Shown here: positions 35,127 through 42,958 of the stretch, piece by piece
Numbering within the stretch: position 1 is the stretch's first letter
Layout: each line of letters starts with the position of its first letter
From: JACCTU01 sp963848525
GTDB lineage: Bacteria > Actinomycetota > Thermoleophilia > Gaiellales > Gaiellaceae
NCBI GenBank assembly: GCA_963848525.1
Contig: CAWKDZ010000005.1
Location: forward strand, 372,001-436,000
Direction: 5' to 3'
Length of the DNA: 64,000 bases
Notes under the pieces: model-generated
Seen by the model: only the letters and a program-made list of their open reading frames with translations
Database searches by the model: none
Told to the model about the DNA's origin: nothing
Position numbers and translations under genes: made by a program

Positions 35127-35288
35127 TGCCCCTCCCAGCAATACACGCCGGCTTCTGGCCCGCGATCACGCGGCGCCAGAGTCCACCCTCGCCCTTACCA
35201 AGGCTGACAGCCTTGGCTGCGGACGAGTGCGGCCTCTGGCTTGGTGCTCACGACCCAGAAGCTCGGCAGCATTACTGGAAGGGGCACT
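35125..35288. repeat. 164-bp imperfect palindrome between tal and pgi
   Basis: It begins AGTGCCCCT, inside the tal stop codon, and ends AGGGGCACT five bases before the pgi start. The two halves match in reverse complement along nearly their whole length (CCAG, AAT, GCTTCTGG, GCCAGAG, CTCG among conserved blocks), and a perfect core CCAAGGCTG-A-CAGCCTTGG lies at 35198-35216, exactly in the centre. It would form a long RNA or DNA hairpin. No clear target-site duplication flanks it. It fills the only real gap of the operon. Confidence 0.75.
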
Positions 35289-35293
35289 GAGCC

Positions 35294-36550
35294 GTGGCGA
35301 TCGACACCGCCCAGCTCGTCGACCGGATCTGGAGCCGCGACCCGAGCGTCTGGACCGGGCGCGACGAGGCACAGTGGCTCGGCTGGCTCGACGAGCCCTT
35401 GCGGATGCGCGAGCGCGTCCACGAGCTCGAGGCGTTCGCGTCGACCGTGGACTTCGAGCGTGTGTGCCTGCTCGGGATGGGCGGGTCGAGCCTCGCGCCG
35501 CTCGTGCTCGCGAGCCTGTTCGAGGTCGACACGTTCGACGTGCTCGACACCACGCACCCGAGCGCGGTGCGGCGCGTCGAGGTCGAAGGCACGCTCTTCG
35601 TCGCGTCATCGAAGTCCGGCACGACCCTCGAGACGCGTTCGCAGCTCGACTACTTCCGCAGGCAGGGCGCGGAGGTCGTCGTGATCACGGACCCTGGCTC
35701 CGAGCTCGAGGGGCTCGGTCTGCCCGTGTTCCACGGCGAGCCGACGATCGGCGGGCGCTACTCGGCGCTCTCGATGTTCGGGATGCTCCCAGGGGTCCTG
35801 ATGGGCATCGACGTGCCGCGGCTGCTCGACCGCGTCGAGGAGATGCGCGAGGCGTGCCGGCTCGACGAGGGCAATCCCGGCGTCGAGCTCGGGTTTGCGC
35901 TCGCCGACACGCCTTTCGCCGAGGTCGAGGGGGCCTTCGGCCTCTGGGTCGAGCAGCTGCTCGCCGAGTCGACCGGCAAGGAGGCGAACGGGATCGTCCC
36001 GGTCCGCGGCGGCGGCGAGCCCTTCGAGCTTCGGCTGGAGCAGCCGTACGAGCTCGGGCAGGAGTTCTTCCGCTGGGAGTTCGCAACCGCGGTCGCCGGC
36101 TCTCTGCTCGGGATCAACCCGTTCGACCAGCCCGACGTGCAGTCGGCGAAGGACAAGACCAACGAGCTGCTCGCGCGCGGCGGTGATCCGTCCGTCGAGC
36201 CGGAGGGCGACCTCGACTCGCTGCTCGCGCAGGAGGGCTCCTACGTCGCGGTGCTCGCGTTCATCGACCCCGCGCGCGAAAGCGAGCTCGAGCCGATCCT
36301 CGAGCGCGTGCGGGCCACCGGCCTGCCCTGGTCGGTCGGGCTTGGGCCGCGCTACCTGCACTCGACCGGGCAGCTGCACAAGGGCGGGCCGCCCGACGGC
36401 CTCTTCGTGCAGGTCGTCGACGACCTCGGCGACGAGCTGCCGATTCCCGGCCGCGACTTCGGCTTCCGGCGCCTGATCGCGGCGCAGGCGGCCGGCGACT
36501 TCGAGGCGCTGCGCGAGCGAGGCCGCGAGATCGTGAGGGTGACGCTGTGA
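35294..36550 (+). CDS. pgi: glucose-6-phosphate isomerase (short form)
   Basis: 418 residues from GTG 35294. Motifs: VCLLGMGGSSLAPLVL, SSKSGTTLETRSQLDYF (sugar-phosphate binding), GGRYSALSMFG, SPLG-type region replaced by GLPWSVGLGPRYLHSTGQLHKGGPPDGLF, which contains the family signature 2 region with the catalytic Lys/His area. It interconverts glucose 6-phosphate and fructose 6-phosphate. It corresponds to the isomerase half of bifunctional transaldolase/isomerase proteins. The gnd start overlaps its stop. Confidence 0.9.
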   Translation: MAIDTAQLVDRIWSRDPSVWTGRDEAQWLGWLDEPLRMRERVHELEAFASTVDFERVCLLGMGGSSLAPLVLASLFEVDTFDVLDTTHPSAVRRVEVEGTLFVASSKSGTTLETRSQLDYFRRQGAEVVVITDPGSELEGLGLPVFHGEPTIGGRYSALSMFGMLPGVLMGIDVPRLLDRVEEMREACRLDEGNPGVELGFALADTPFAEVEGAFGLWVEQLLAESTGKEANGIVPVRGGGEPFELRLEQPYELGQEFFRWEFATAVAGSLLGINPFDQPDVQSAKDKTNELLARGGDPSVEPEGDLDSLLAQEGSYVAVLAFIDPARESELEPILERVRATGLPWSVGLGPRYLHSTGQLHKGGPPDGLFVQVVDDLGDELPIPGRDFGFRRLIAAQAAGDFEALRERGREIVRVTL

Positions 36551-37449
36551 AGCTCGGCATGGTTGGACTCGGGCGCATGGGCGGCAACATGACCGAGCGG
36601 CTGCGCGAGCAAGGGCACGAAGTGCAGACGTACGCCCGGTCCGGCGGCGGGACGGCTGCATCGCTGGAGGAGCTCGTCTCGCAGCTCGAACCGACCCGCG
36701 TGGTGTGGCTGATGATCCCCGCCGGCCCGCCGACGGAGGACTCGGTTCGCGACCTGCTCGGGCTGCTCGAGCCCGGCGACGTCATCGTCGACGGCGGCAA
36801 CTCGTTTTTCCGCGACTCGATCCGCCGCCACGGCCAGGCCGCCGAGCGCGGCGTCCACCTCATCGACGCCGGCGTCTCCGGCGGCATCTGGGGGCGCGAG
36901 GTCGGGTACTGCCTGATGGTCGGCGGCGAGCCTGATGCCGTCGCGGTCGTCGAGCCCGCGTTCCGCGCGCTCGCACCTGAGGACGGCTACGCGCACGTCG
37001 GCGTCTCAGGGGCCGGCCACTTCGTGAAGATGGTCCACAACGGGATCGAGTACGGGTTGATGGAGGCGTACGCCGAGGGTTTCGAGTTGATGAGCCACTC
37101 GGAGTTCGACCTCGACCTGAGGGAGATCGCAGGAATCTGGCGCTACGGGTCGGTCGTGCGCTCGTGGCTGCTCGACCTGCTCTACGAGGCGTTCAAGGAG
37201 CACGGCTCGAAGCTCGAGGAGATCGCGCCGTACGTCGAGGATTCCGGCGAAGGCCGCTGGACGATCAACGAGGCGATCAACGCGAACGTCCCGGTTCCCG
37301 TGATCGCGTCGTCGCTGTTCGCGCGCTTCGCGTCGCGCCGAGAGATCAACTTCGGCGCGAAGGTCGCGGCCGCGCTGCGCAACCAGTTCGGCGGGCACGC
37401 CGTGCGCGCGGGCGAGAAGCGCGTGGAGGACCCTGACCGAGCTCGCTGA
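36547..37449 (+). CDS. gnd: 6-phosphogluconate dehydrogenase (decarboxylating), short NAD-type
   Basis: 300 residues, the short dimeric form (GntZ/YqeC-like). Rossmann start MVGLGRMGGNM, then IVDGGNSFFRDS, GVSGGIWGREVGYCLMVGG, and the catalytic stretch GAGHFVKMVHNGIEYGLMEAYAEG with Lys and His-Asn-Gly. It oxidises 6-phosphogluconate to ribulose 5-phosphate and CO2. The end, FGGHAVRAGEKRVEDPDRAR, is longer than usual after GGHAV, and the zwf reading begins in its last codons. Confidence 0.92.
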   Translation: MKLGMVGLGRMGGNMTERLREQGHEVQTYARSGGGTAASLEELVSQLEPTRVVWLMIPAGPPTEDSVRDLLGLLEPGDVIVDGGNSFFRDSIRRHGQAAERGVHLIDAGVSGGIWGREVGYCLMVGGEPDAVAVVEPAFRALAPEDGYAHVGVSGAGHFVKMVHNGIEYGLMEAYAEGFELMSHSEFDLDLREIAGIWRYGSVVRSWLLDLLYEAFKEHGSKLEEIAPYVEDSGEGRWTINEAINANVPVPVIASSLFARFASRREINFGAKVAAALRNQFGGHAVRAGEKRVEDPDRAR

Positions 37450-37498
37450 GAACCCGCTGCTCGAGGGGCTCGAGCTTCGCCGCACGCCCGACCCGTGC

Positions 37499-38926
37499 GT
37501 GCTCGTCGTCTTCGGTGCGTCGGGCGACCTGACGAGGCGCAAGATCTTCCCCGCGCTCTACGCGCTGGCGCTTCGACACCTCCTGCCGGAGAAGTTCGCG
37601 GTGCTCGGGAGCGCCCGCACGGAGCTCAGCGACGACGCGTTCCGCGAGCAGATGGCGGCCGCGGTGCGCGAGCACGGACGCGACGAGTTCCGCGACGACG
37701 TCTGGGAGGAGCTCGCCGAAGCGACCTACTACGTGCCGACCGAGTTCGGCGACGACGAGGAGCACAACCTGGTCGCGCAGAAGCTCGGCGAGATCGACGG
37801 CGAACGGGGGACGGAGGGAAACCGGCTCTACTACCTGGCCGTCCCGCCGAAGGCGTTCCCGATGCTCGTCGAGGAGCTCGGCGAGCGGCGGACGACGAAC
37901 GGCTGGACGCGCGTGATCGTCGAGAAGCCGTTCGGCCGCGACCTCGCGTCCGCGCGAGAGCTGAACGCGCTCCTGCTGCGGCACTTCCGCGAGCGCGAGG
38001 TGTTCCGGATCGACCACTACCTCGGCAAGGAGACGGTGCAGAACCTGCTCGCGCTCCGGTTCGCGAACGGGATCTTCGAGCCGCTCTGGTCGCGGCAGTA
38101 CGTCGACCACGTCCAGATCACGGTCGCCGAGTCGATCGGGATCGAGGGGCGCTCCGCGTTCTACGAGCAGGCCGGCGCGTCGCGCGACATCCTCCAGAAC
38201 CACGCGCTCCAGCTCGTCGCCTTGACGGCGATGGAGCCGCCGATCGACTTCGACGCCGACGCGGTCCGGAACGAGAAGTCGAAGGCGCTGCGCGCGACCC
38301 AGCTTGACGCCGTCGTCCGCGGTCAGTACGGGAGCGGCCACGTCGAGGGCGAGAAGGTGTCCGGCTACCGCGAAGAGGAGAGCGTCGACCCCGAGTCGAC
38401 GACCGAGACCTTCGTGGCGGTGAAGCTGCGGATCGAGAACTGGCGTTGGGCCGACACGCCCTTCTACGTGCGGGTGGGGAAGCGGCTGCCGCGTCGCGAG
38501 ACGACGATCGCGATCCAGTTCAAGCGCGCGCCGCACCCGCTCTTCACGCAGTCGGACGGGCTGCGGCCGAACACGCTCGCGATCCACGTCCAGCCCGACG
38601 AGGGCGTCTCGCTCGGGATCGGCGCGAAGGTGCCCGGTCAGGGGATGACCGTGCGCACCGTGAACATGGACTTCCTCTACGGCGGAGCGTTCCGCACCGG
38701 CCTCCCCGAGGCGTACGAGCGCCTGATCCTCGACGCGCTGCGCGGTGAGGCGACGCTCTTCACCCGTGCCGACGAGATCGAGGAGCAGTGGCGGCTCGTC
38801 GATGCGGCCCGCGCGCGCTGGGCGAACCAGCATCCCGACTTCCCGAACTACGACGCCGGGACGTGGGGGCCGGAGGCGGCGGACGAGCTGCTCCATCGCG
38901 ACGGGCGCTCCTGGAGGCGCGGGTGA
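37499..38926 (+). CDS. zwf: glucose-6-phosphate dehydrogenase
   Basis: 475 residues from the GTG at 37499. Motifs: VVFGASGDLTRRKIFPALY (NADP site), VEKPFGRDLASA, FRIDHYLGKETVQN (active site), GRSAFYEQAGASRDILQNHALQL, PFYVRVGKRL. It makes 6-phosphogluconolactone and NADPH. The family N-terminus continues upstream in frame (ENPLLEGLELRRTPDPC), which suggests that translation really begins near 37433, where only a CTG is available, or that a base is wrong there. I give the first conventional start codon. Confidence 0.9.
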   Translation: MLVVFGASGDLTRRKIFPALYALALRHLLPEKFAVLGSARTELSDDAFREQMAAAVREHGRDEFRDDVWEELAEATYYVPTEFGDDEEHNLVAQKLGEIDGERGTEGNRLYYLAVPPKAFPMLVEELGERRTTNGWTRVIVEKPFGRDLASARELNALLLRHFREREVFRIDHYLGKETVQNLLALRFANGIFEPLWSRQYVDHVQITVAESIGIEGRSAFYEQAGASRDILQNHALQLVALTAMEPPIDFDADAVRNEKSKALRATQLDAVVRGQYGSGHVEGEKVSGYREEESVDPESTTETFVAVKLRIENWRWADTPFYVRVGKRLPRRETTIAIQFKRAPHPLFTQSDGLRPNTLAIHVQPDEGVSLGIGAKVPGQGMTVRTVNMDFLYGGAFRTGLPEAYERLILDALRGEATLFTRADEIEEQWRLVDAARARWANQHPDFPNYDAGTWGPEAADELLHRDGRSWRRG

Positions 38927-39738
38927 GCGTCGTCGGCGAGATCGAGCGAGAGCTCGCGAGCCTGCGGACCGACATGGACATGCGCACGAGCGCGATGACC
39001 CACGTCGCGTGGGCGCCGCCGGACTGGCAGGAAGCGGCGCGCGAGACGCTCGCGGGGCTCGCGGAGCGACACCCGTCGCGAACGCTGCTGCTCTTCCCGC
39101 AGGACAGCGGCCGCGACGACCTCGAGGCCGGCGTCTCGCTCCAGTGTTTTCCGCTGCCCGAGCTGGAGCGCACCGTCTGCACCGAGGTGATCGAGGTCCG
39201 CCTCCACGGCGACCGGGCGCGCGCGCCCGCGAGCATCGTGCTCCCGCTCGCGCTCCCCGACCTGCCGGTCTTCCTGCGCTGGCGCGGGCAGCCGCCGTTC
39301 GGCGACGAGGCGTTCGAGCAGCTCGTGGACGTCGTCGACCGGCTCGTCGTCGACTCGCGCGAGTGGCCGGACGCTCCGGATTGCTACGCGAAGCTCGCTC
39401 CGTACTTCGAGCGCACCGCCGTCTCCGACATCGTCTGGACGCGGACGCTGCGCTGGCGTCGTGCGATCGCGCAGCTGTGGCCGCTCGAACCGAACGAGCT
39501 GCGGGTCGTCGGCCCGCGTCCCGAGGCGGCGCTGCTCGCCGGCTGGCTGCGCTCGCGGCTCGATCGCGACGTCGAGCTGCGGCACGAAGAAGCCGAGCGG
39601 ATCGAGGTGCTCGAACTCGACGGACGGGAAGCGCGAGCGCGAGAAGATCGCTGGTCACCGAGCGACCTGCTCTCGCACGAGCTCGACCGCTTCTCGCGGG
39701 ACCCCGTGTACGAAGAAGCGCTGCGCGCGAGCGTCTAG
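38923..39738 (+). CDS. opcA: glucose-6-phosphate dehydrogenase assembly protein OpcA
   Basis: 271 residues from GTG 38923, overlapping the zwf stop as GTGA. It has the OpcA features: RTSAMTHVAWAP at the N-terminus, HPSRTLLLFPQ, SIVLPLALPDLPVFLRWRG, VDSREWPDAP, and DIVWTRTLRWRRAIAQLWP. OpcA activates or assembles G6PDH in cyanobacteria and actinobacteria. Last gene of the rpiB-opcA operon; its stop overlaps tail-to-tail with the next minus-strand gene. Confidence 0.9.
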   Translation: MSVVGEIERELASLRTDMDMRTSAMTHVAWAPPDWQEAARETLAGLAERHPSRTLLLFPQDSGRDDLEAGVSLQCFPLPELERTVCTEVIEVRLHGDRARAPASIVLPLALPDLPVFLRWRGQPPFGDEAFEQLVDVVDRLVVDSREWPDAPDCYAKLAPYFERTAVSDIVWTRTLRWRRAIAQLWPLEPNELRVVGPRPEAALLAGWLRSRLDRDVELRHEEAERIEVLELDGREARAREDRWSPSDLLSHELDRFSRDPVYEEALRASV

Positions 39739-40098
39739 GCGCCGTTGCCGTTGCGTCGAGGATCGGCGTCGCGCGCGACCTCGGCGCCGGCGCCGAGCTT
39801 CTCGACGACGACGTAACCCTCGGTCTTCCTCGACGGTGCGCTCGATCTCGGCCAACTCGTGGCCGCGCACGACGAAGAACCGGTTCGCGTGCGCCCGGAT
39901 CGCCTCGTACTCCTTGATCGAGAGCGGGATCGCCTCGGTGCAGCCGAGGTCGGTGCACTCGCAGGCGAAGTCCATCCGCTCGAGCACGAGCTCGAACGAC
40001 TCGTTCAGGCTCTCGAGCCGCTCGTTCGCGGATCTGAACAGGGATTGGTTCTTCGCAGCGCGCACGCGGCGCGCGTCAAGGGTGTCCGGAGAATCCAC
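39735..40098 (-). CDS. small Cys-motif protein of unknown function, frameshifted
   Basis: It starts GTG at 40096-40098 after AGGAGG. It reads RSANERLESLNESFELV, then ACECTDLGCTEAIPLSIKEYEAIRAHANRFFVVRGHE, and after a frame change near 39830 TEGYVVVEKLGAGAEVARDADP to a stop at 39735. It is a paralogue of the next gene: both have a helical start, a C-E-C-x(4)-C motif, a Y-E-x-x-R segment, R/G-H-E and an EK/RK-G-A/RA-E end. The three cysteines suggest metal or redox binding. Conserved hypothetical type in actinobacteria; function unknown. Confidence 0.65.
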
Positions 40099-40116
40099 GA
40101 GGGCCTCCTCTCTTCC

Positions 40117-40136
40117 GTCACTTGGTGACAGGCACC
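40117..40136. repeat. overlapping small hairpins in the paralogue spacer
   Basis: GTCAC-TTG-GTGAC (40117-40129) overlaps GGTG-ACAGG-CACC (40124-40136). The second is of the same style as the GGGACAGTCCC repeat (short stem, ACAG in the loop). It is found once in the window, so calling it a repeat family member is tentative. Confidence 0.35.
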
Positions 40137-40149
40137 GGGGGAAAGGCCA

Positions 40150-40533
40150 CTAAGCCGTTTCCGAAGAAGAGGTCGACCCTCGGCGGGTAACACCTCCAGT
40201 GTAGCTCGATCTCGAGGCCCGAGGATCGAGGCCCCGGGCGAGCTCGCCGGCCCGGCCGACCTTGCGAACGAGGACGTAGTGCTCCGTGCTCGTCAGGGCT
40301 ACGCCGACGGTCCGGCCCTCGTGCCCGGGGGCGATCAGGAAGAGGTCGCCCGACTCGCGCGCGAGCTCGTACTCCTCGACCGTCAGCAGCAGCAGCGTCC
40401 TGCAGCGCACGTCCTCGCACTCGCACAGGAAGGGCGTACGTTCGTGGTCCGCCGCGAGTCGCTCGCGGCTGCTCCTGAGCTTCTCGTTGGCGTCGCGAAA
40501 CGTCGACTCGGTCCGGACCGAGCGCACTTCCAT
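40150..40533 (-). CDS. small Cys-motif protein of unknown function (paralogue of the 39735-40098 protein)
   Basis: 127 residues: TFRDANEKLRSSRERLA, FLCECEDVRCRTLLLLTVEEYELARESGDLFLIAPGHE, and HYVLVRKVGRAGELARGLDPR, then a Ser/Arg-rich tail. C-E-C-x(4)-C is conserved with its downstream neighbour. GATACT (40540-40545) lies six bases before the ATG, which suggests a leaderless mRNA. Divergent from the PAS kinase gene with 39 bases between. Function unknown. Confidence 0.7.
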   Translation of the reverse strand: MEVRSVRTESTFRDANEKLRSSRERLAADHERTPFLCECEDVRCRTLLLLTVEEYELARESGDLFLIAPGHEGRTVGVALTSTEHYVLVRKVGRAGELARGLDPRASRSSYTGGVTRRGSTSSSETA

Positions 40534-40572
40534 CGAGCGAGTATCCCTGCGTTACGTTGTGCGAGTCCGAAT

Positions 40573-41561
40573 GTGAACCAATCCACACGTAATCCCATCG
40601 AGGCACTGGGCTCGCTCGAGGCGCTCGTGAGCATGATCCCCGGGGGCGTCGCGATCCTGAGCCCGGGCGGAGCGCTGCTGCTCGCGAACGACGACGCGCG
40701 GCGGCTCTTTCCCGCGTCCCAAACGCTCGCGGCGCTGGTCGACCGAGTCCTCGCGGGCGAGACTGTCGTGGACGAGCGGTGCATCGTGCAGGCGGACGAC
40801 GAAGTGATCGTCGAGGTCAACGGCTCACCGATCCACGACGTCGACGGCACGCAGTTCGGCGGAGCGTTCCTCTTCCGCGACGTGACCGTGCGCGAGCGCC
40901 GAGCTCGAGCCGAGCGGGACTTCGTCACGAACGCCGCGCACGAGCTGCAGACGCCGATCGCCGCGATCACCAGCGCGATCGAGGTGCTCCAGCACGGGGC
41001 GAAGGAACGGCGCGCCGAGCGCGAGCGCTTCCTCGAGCACATCGAGCACGCGACCGACAGGTTGACTCGGCTGACCCAGGCGCTGTTGATCCTCGCTCGC
41101 GCGCAGATGGGTGACGAGCGGCCCCGGACCGAGATCGTCGCGCTCGAGCCGCTGCTGCAGCTCGATCGCGCGAACGTTCCGGGGCGAGGGCGCGATCGAA
41201 GTCTCCGTGCGCACCGGACCTGGCGGTGATCACGAACGAGCCGCTCCTCGAGCAGGCGATCGTCAACCTCGGCCAGAACGCGCTCAAGCACGCCTCGGGC
41301 CGGATTCTGCTCTCGGCCGAGCGCGAGGACGGCAACGGTCAAGATCCAGGTTCGCGACGAAGGGCCCCGGCATCCACCCGGACGACACGGCGCTCGTCTT
41401 CGACCGCTTCTACCGCCGCGACGAGGCCGGCGGGTTCGGCCTCGGGCTCGCGATCGTCCGCGAGGCGGTCGACGCGCTCGGCGGCGGACTCGACTTCGAC
41501 TCGGGCCCCCGACGGCACACGCGTTTCGATCACGCTGCCCGGGGCACGCTTACGTCCGTAG
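40573..41561 (+). CDS. PAS-domain sensor histidine kinase, frameshifted
   Basis: Starts GTG 40573 (VNQSTRNPIEALGSLEALV). A PAS domain (IPGGVAILSPGGALLLANDDARRLFP to GGAFLFRDVTVRERR) precedes the HisKA box ERDFVTNAAHELQTPIAAITSAIEVL with the phosphorylated His. The ATPase domain is readable only across several frame changes between about 41165 and 41510: LLEQAIVNLGQNALKHA (N-box), DEGPGIHPDD, FDRFYRRDEAGGFGLGLAIVREAVDALGG, DGTRVSITLPG. There is no membrane segment, so it is a soluble sensor. The response regulator begins at the last base of its stop (TAGTG), so they form one two-component unit. Confidence 0.82.
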
Positions 41562-42244
41562 TGACGCGCATTCTGATCGCCGAGGACGAGCCGGCGATCC
41601 TGGACGCCGTCGCGTACACGCTGCGCGCGGAGGGCTTCGACGTCGAGACCGCGGAGGACGGCGAGCGCGCGCTCGACGAGCTCAGGGTCAACGAGTTCGA
41701 CCTGATGATCCTCGACCTGATGCTCCCGAAGCTCTCGGGAACCGAGATCCTCCGCCGGGTGCGGCGGGAGAGCCCGCTGCCGGTGATCGTCCTGACCGCG
41801 AAGAGCGCCGAGGCCGACCGGGTCCTCGGGCTCGAGATCGGCGCCGACGACTACGTCAGCAAGCCGTTCTCGATGGCCGAGCTCGTCGGGCGCGTGCGGG
41901 CGCTCCTCCGCCGCCGCGAGCTCGACCGGGCCGGGGTGACCGGCCCGCTGCGGGTCGGCCGGCTCGAGCTCGATCCCTACCGCTACCGGGTGCTCGTGGA
42001 CGGGGAGCCCCGCCATCTGACCCGGTCCGAGTTCAAGCTGCTCTCGCTGCTCGCCTCGGAGCCGGAGCGCGCCTTCACCCGGCGCGAGCTGATGCAGCAC
42101 CTCTGGGACAGCGAGTACGTCGGCGACCAGCGCGCCTGCGACATCCACATCTCGAACCTCCGCCGCAAGGTCGAGCGCGACCCCAACCGACCGGAGCGGA
42201 TCGTGACCGTGCGTGGCGTGGGCTACAAGCTCGTCGCCGCTTGA
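41561..42244 (+). CDS. OmpR/PhoB-family response regulator
   Basis: 227 residues from GTG 41561. Receiver: RILIAEDEPA, phosphoacceptor in DLMILDLMLPKLSG, VIVLTAKS, YVSKPFSMAEL. Winged helix: GPLRVGRLELDPYRYRVLVDGE, LTRSEFKLLSLLASEP, FTRRELMQHLWDSEYVGDQRACDIHISNLRRKVERDP, VRGVGYKLV. Partner of the PAS kinase encoded directly upstream. Target genes are unknown; STAS and ANTAR genes follow. Confidence 0.93.
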   Translation: MTRILIAEDEPAILDAVAYTLRAEGFDVETAEDGERALDELRVNEFDLMILDLMLPKLSGTEILRRVRRESPLPVIVLTAKSAEADRVLGLEIGADDYVSKPFSMAELVGRVRALLRRRELDRAGVTGPLRVGRLELDPYRYRVLVDGEPRHLTRSEFKLLSLLASEPERAFTRRELMQHLWDSEYVGDQRACDIHISNLRRKVERDPNRPERIVTVRGVGYKLVAA

Positions 42245-42293
42245 GCAAACCCATACCGAACGCCGCGCAAACGCTGAGGATTTCCGGACTACC

Positions 42294-42671
42294 GTGGCGC
42301 TCGTGGACCCCCTCGAGTTCCGTCTGGCGACGGCGCAGGTCTCCGACGACGTCTACGTCGTCACGCTCGGCGGCGAGCTCGACCTCGCGAACGTCGACGA
42401 CGTCGACCGCGAGCTGAGCGCGCTCGAGCGGGACGGAGCGCGGCGCGTGGTCGTCGATCTGCTCGAAGTGCCGTTCATGGAATCGCGCACGCTCGGCGTT
42501 CTGCTCGAGCACTCGAAGCGGCTGCGGTCGGCGGACGGCGAGCTGACGCTCGTCTCGGACGACATCCGCGCGCTGCGCGTGATCGAGATCACCGGGCTCG
42601 GCGGGCACTTCCGGATCGAGCGGACGCTGGGCCGGGCGATCGACGAGGCCGTCGCCGAGGTGATCGGATGA
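42294..42671 (+). CDS. STAS-domain protein (anti-sigma factor antagonist type)
   Basis: 125 residues: VYVVTLGGELDLANVDDVDRELSALERDGARRVVVDLLEVPFMESRTLGVLLEHSKRL, where Ser in F-M-E-S-R-T is the site normally phosphorylated in SpoIIAA/RsbV-like proteins. Such proteins release sigma factors by binding an anti-sigma kinase, but no anti-sigma kinase gene is adjacent. The start is GTG 42294 (or 42303). The stop overlaps the ANTAR gene start (ATGA), so the two are co-expressed. Confidence 0.85.
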   Translation: MALVDPLEFRLATAQVSDDVYVVTLGGELDLANVDDVDRELSALERDGARRVVVDLLEVPFMESRTLGVLLEHSKRLRSADGELTLVSDDIRALRVIEITGLGGHFRIERTLGRAIDEAVAEVIG

Positions 42672-42958
42672 CGGACATGGCGCAGCACGCCCTGATCCGC
42701 GAGCTGCAGACCAAGAACGCACAGCTCGAGACCGCGCTCTCGTCGCGGATCGTGATCGAGCAGGCGAAGGGAATCCTCGCCGAGCGCTATCGCCTCGACC
42801 TCGAGCGGGCGTTCGCCGTGCTCCGCAGCGCGGCCCGCTCGAACCGCGTCAAGATCCACGAGCTCGCGGCCGCGGTGGTCTCGTCGCCGCGCACGCCCAC
42901 GGCGATCGAGCTCGAGCTGGTCGCGTCCTCTACTTCTTCTTCGGCTTCGCGACGCTGA
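42668..42958 (+). CDS. ANTAR-domain RNA-binding protein
   Basis: 96 residues: a short coiled coil (ALIRELQTKNAQLETALSSR) then the ANTAR helices IVIEQAKGILAERYRLDLERAFAVLRSAARSNRVKIHELAAAVV with the conserved Ala-x-G-I/L-L-A core. No receiver or sensor domain is present, so its activity may be set by partner binding. ANTAR proteins are antiterminators that hold leader RNA in a twin-hexaloop shape. Two glnA leaders in this window look like possible targets. The end overlaps the convergent gene by 29 bases. Confidence 0.88.
   Translation: MTDMAQHALIRELQTKNAQLETALSSRIVIEQAKGILAERYRLDLERAFAVLRSAARSNRVKIHELAAAVVSSPRTPTAIELELVASSTSSSASRR

Noticed and set aside
35125..35288. Integron attC site or 6S RNA
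   Set aside because: No attC core sites (RYYYAAC/GTTRRRY) and no integrase nearby. 6S RNA has a large central bubble, whereas here the centre is perfectly paired.
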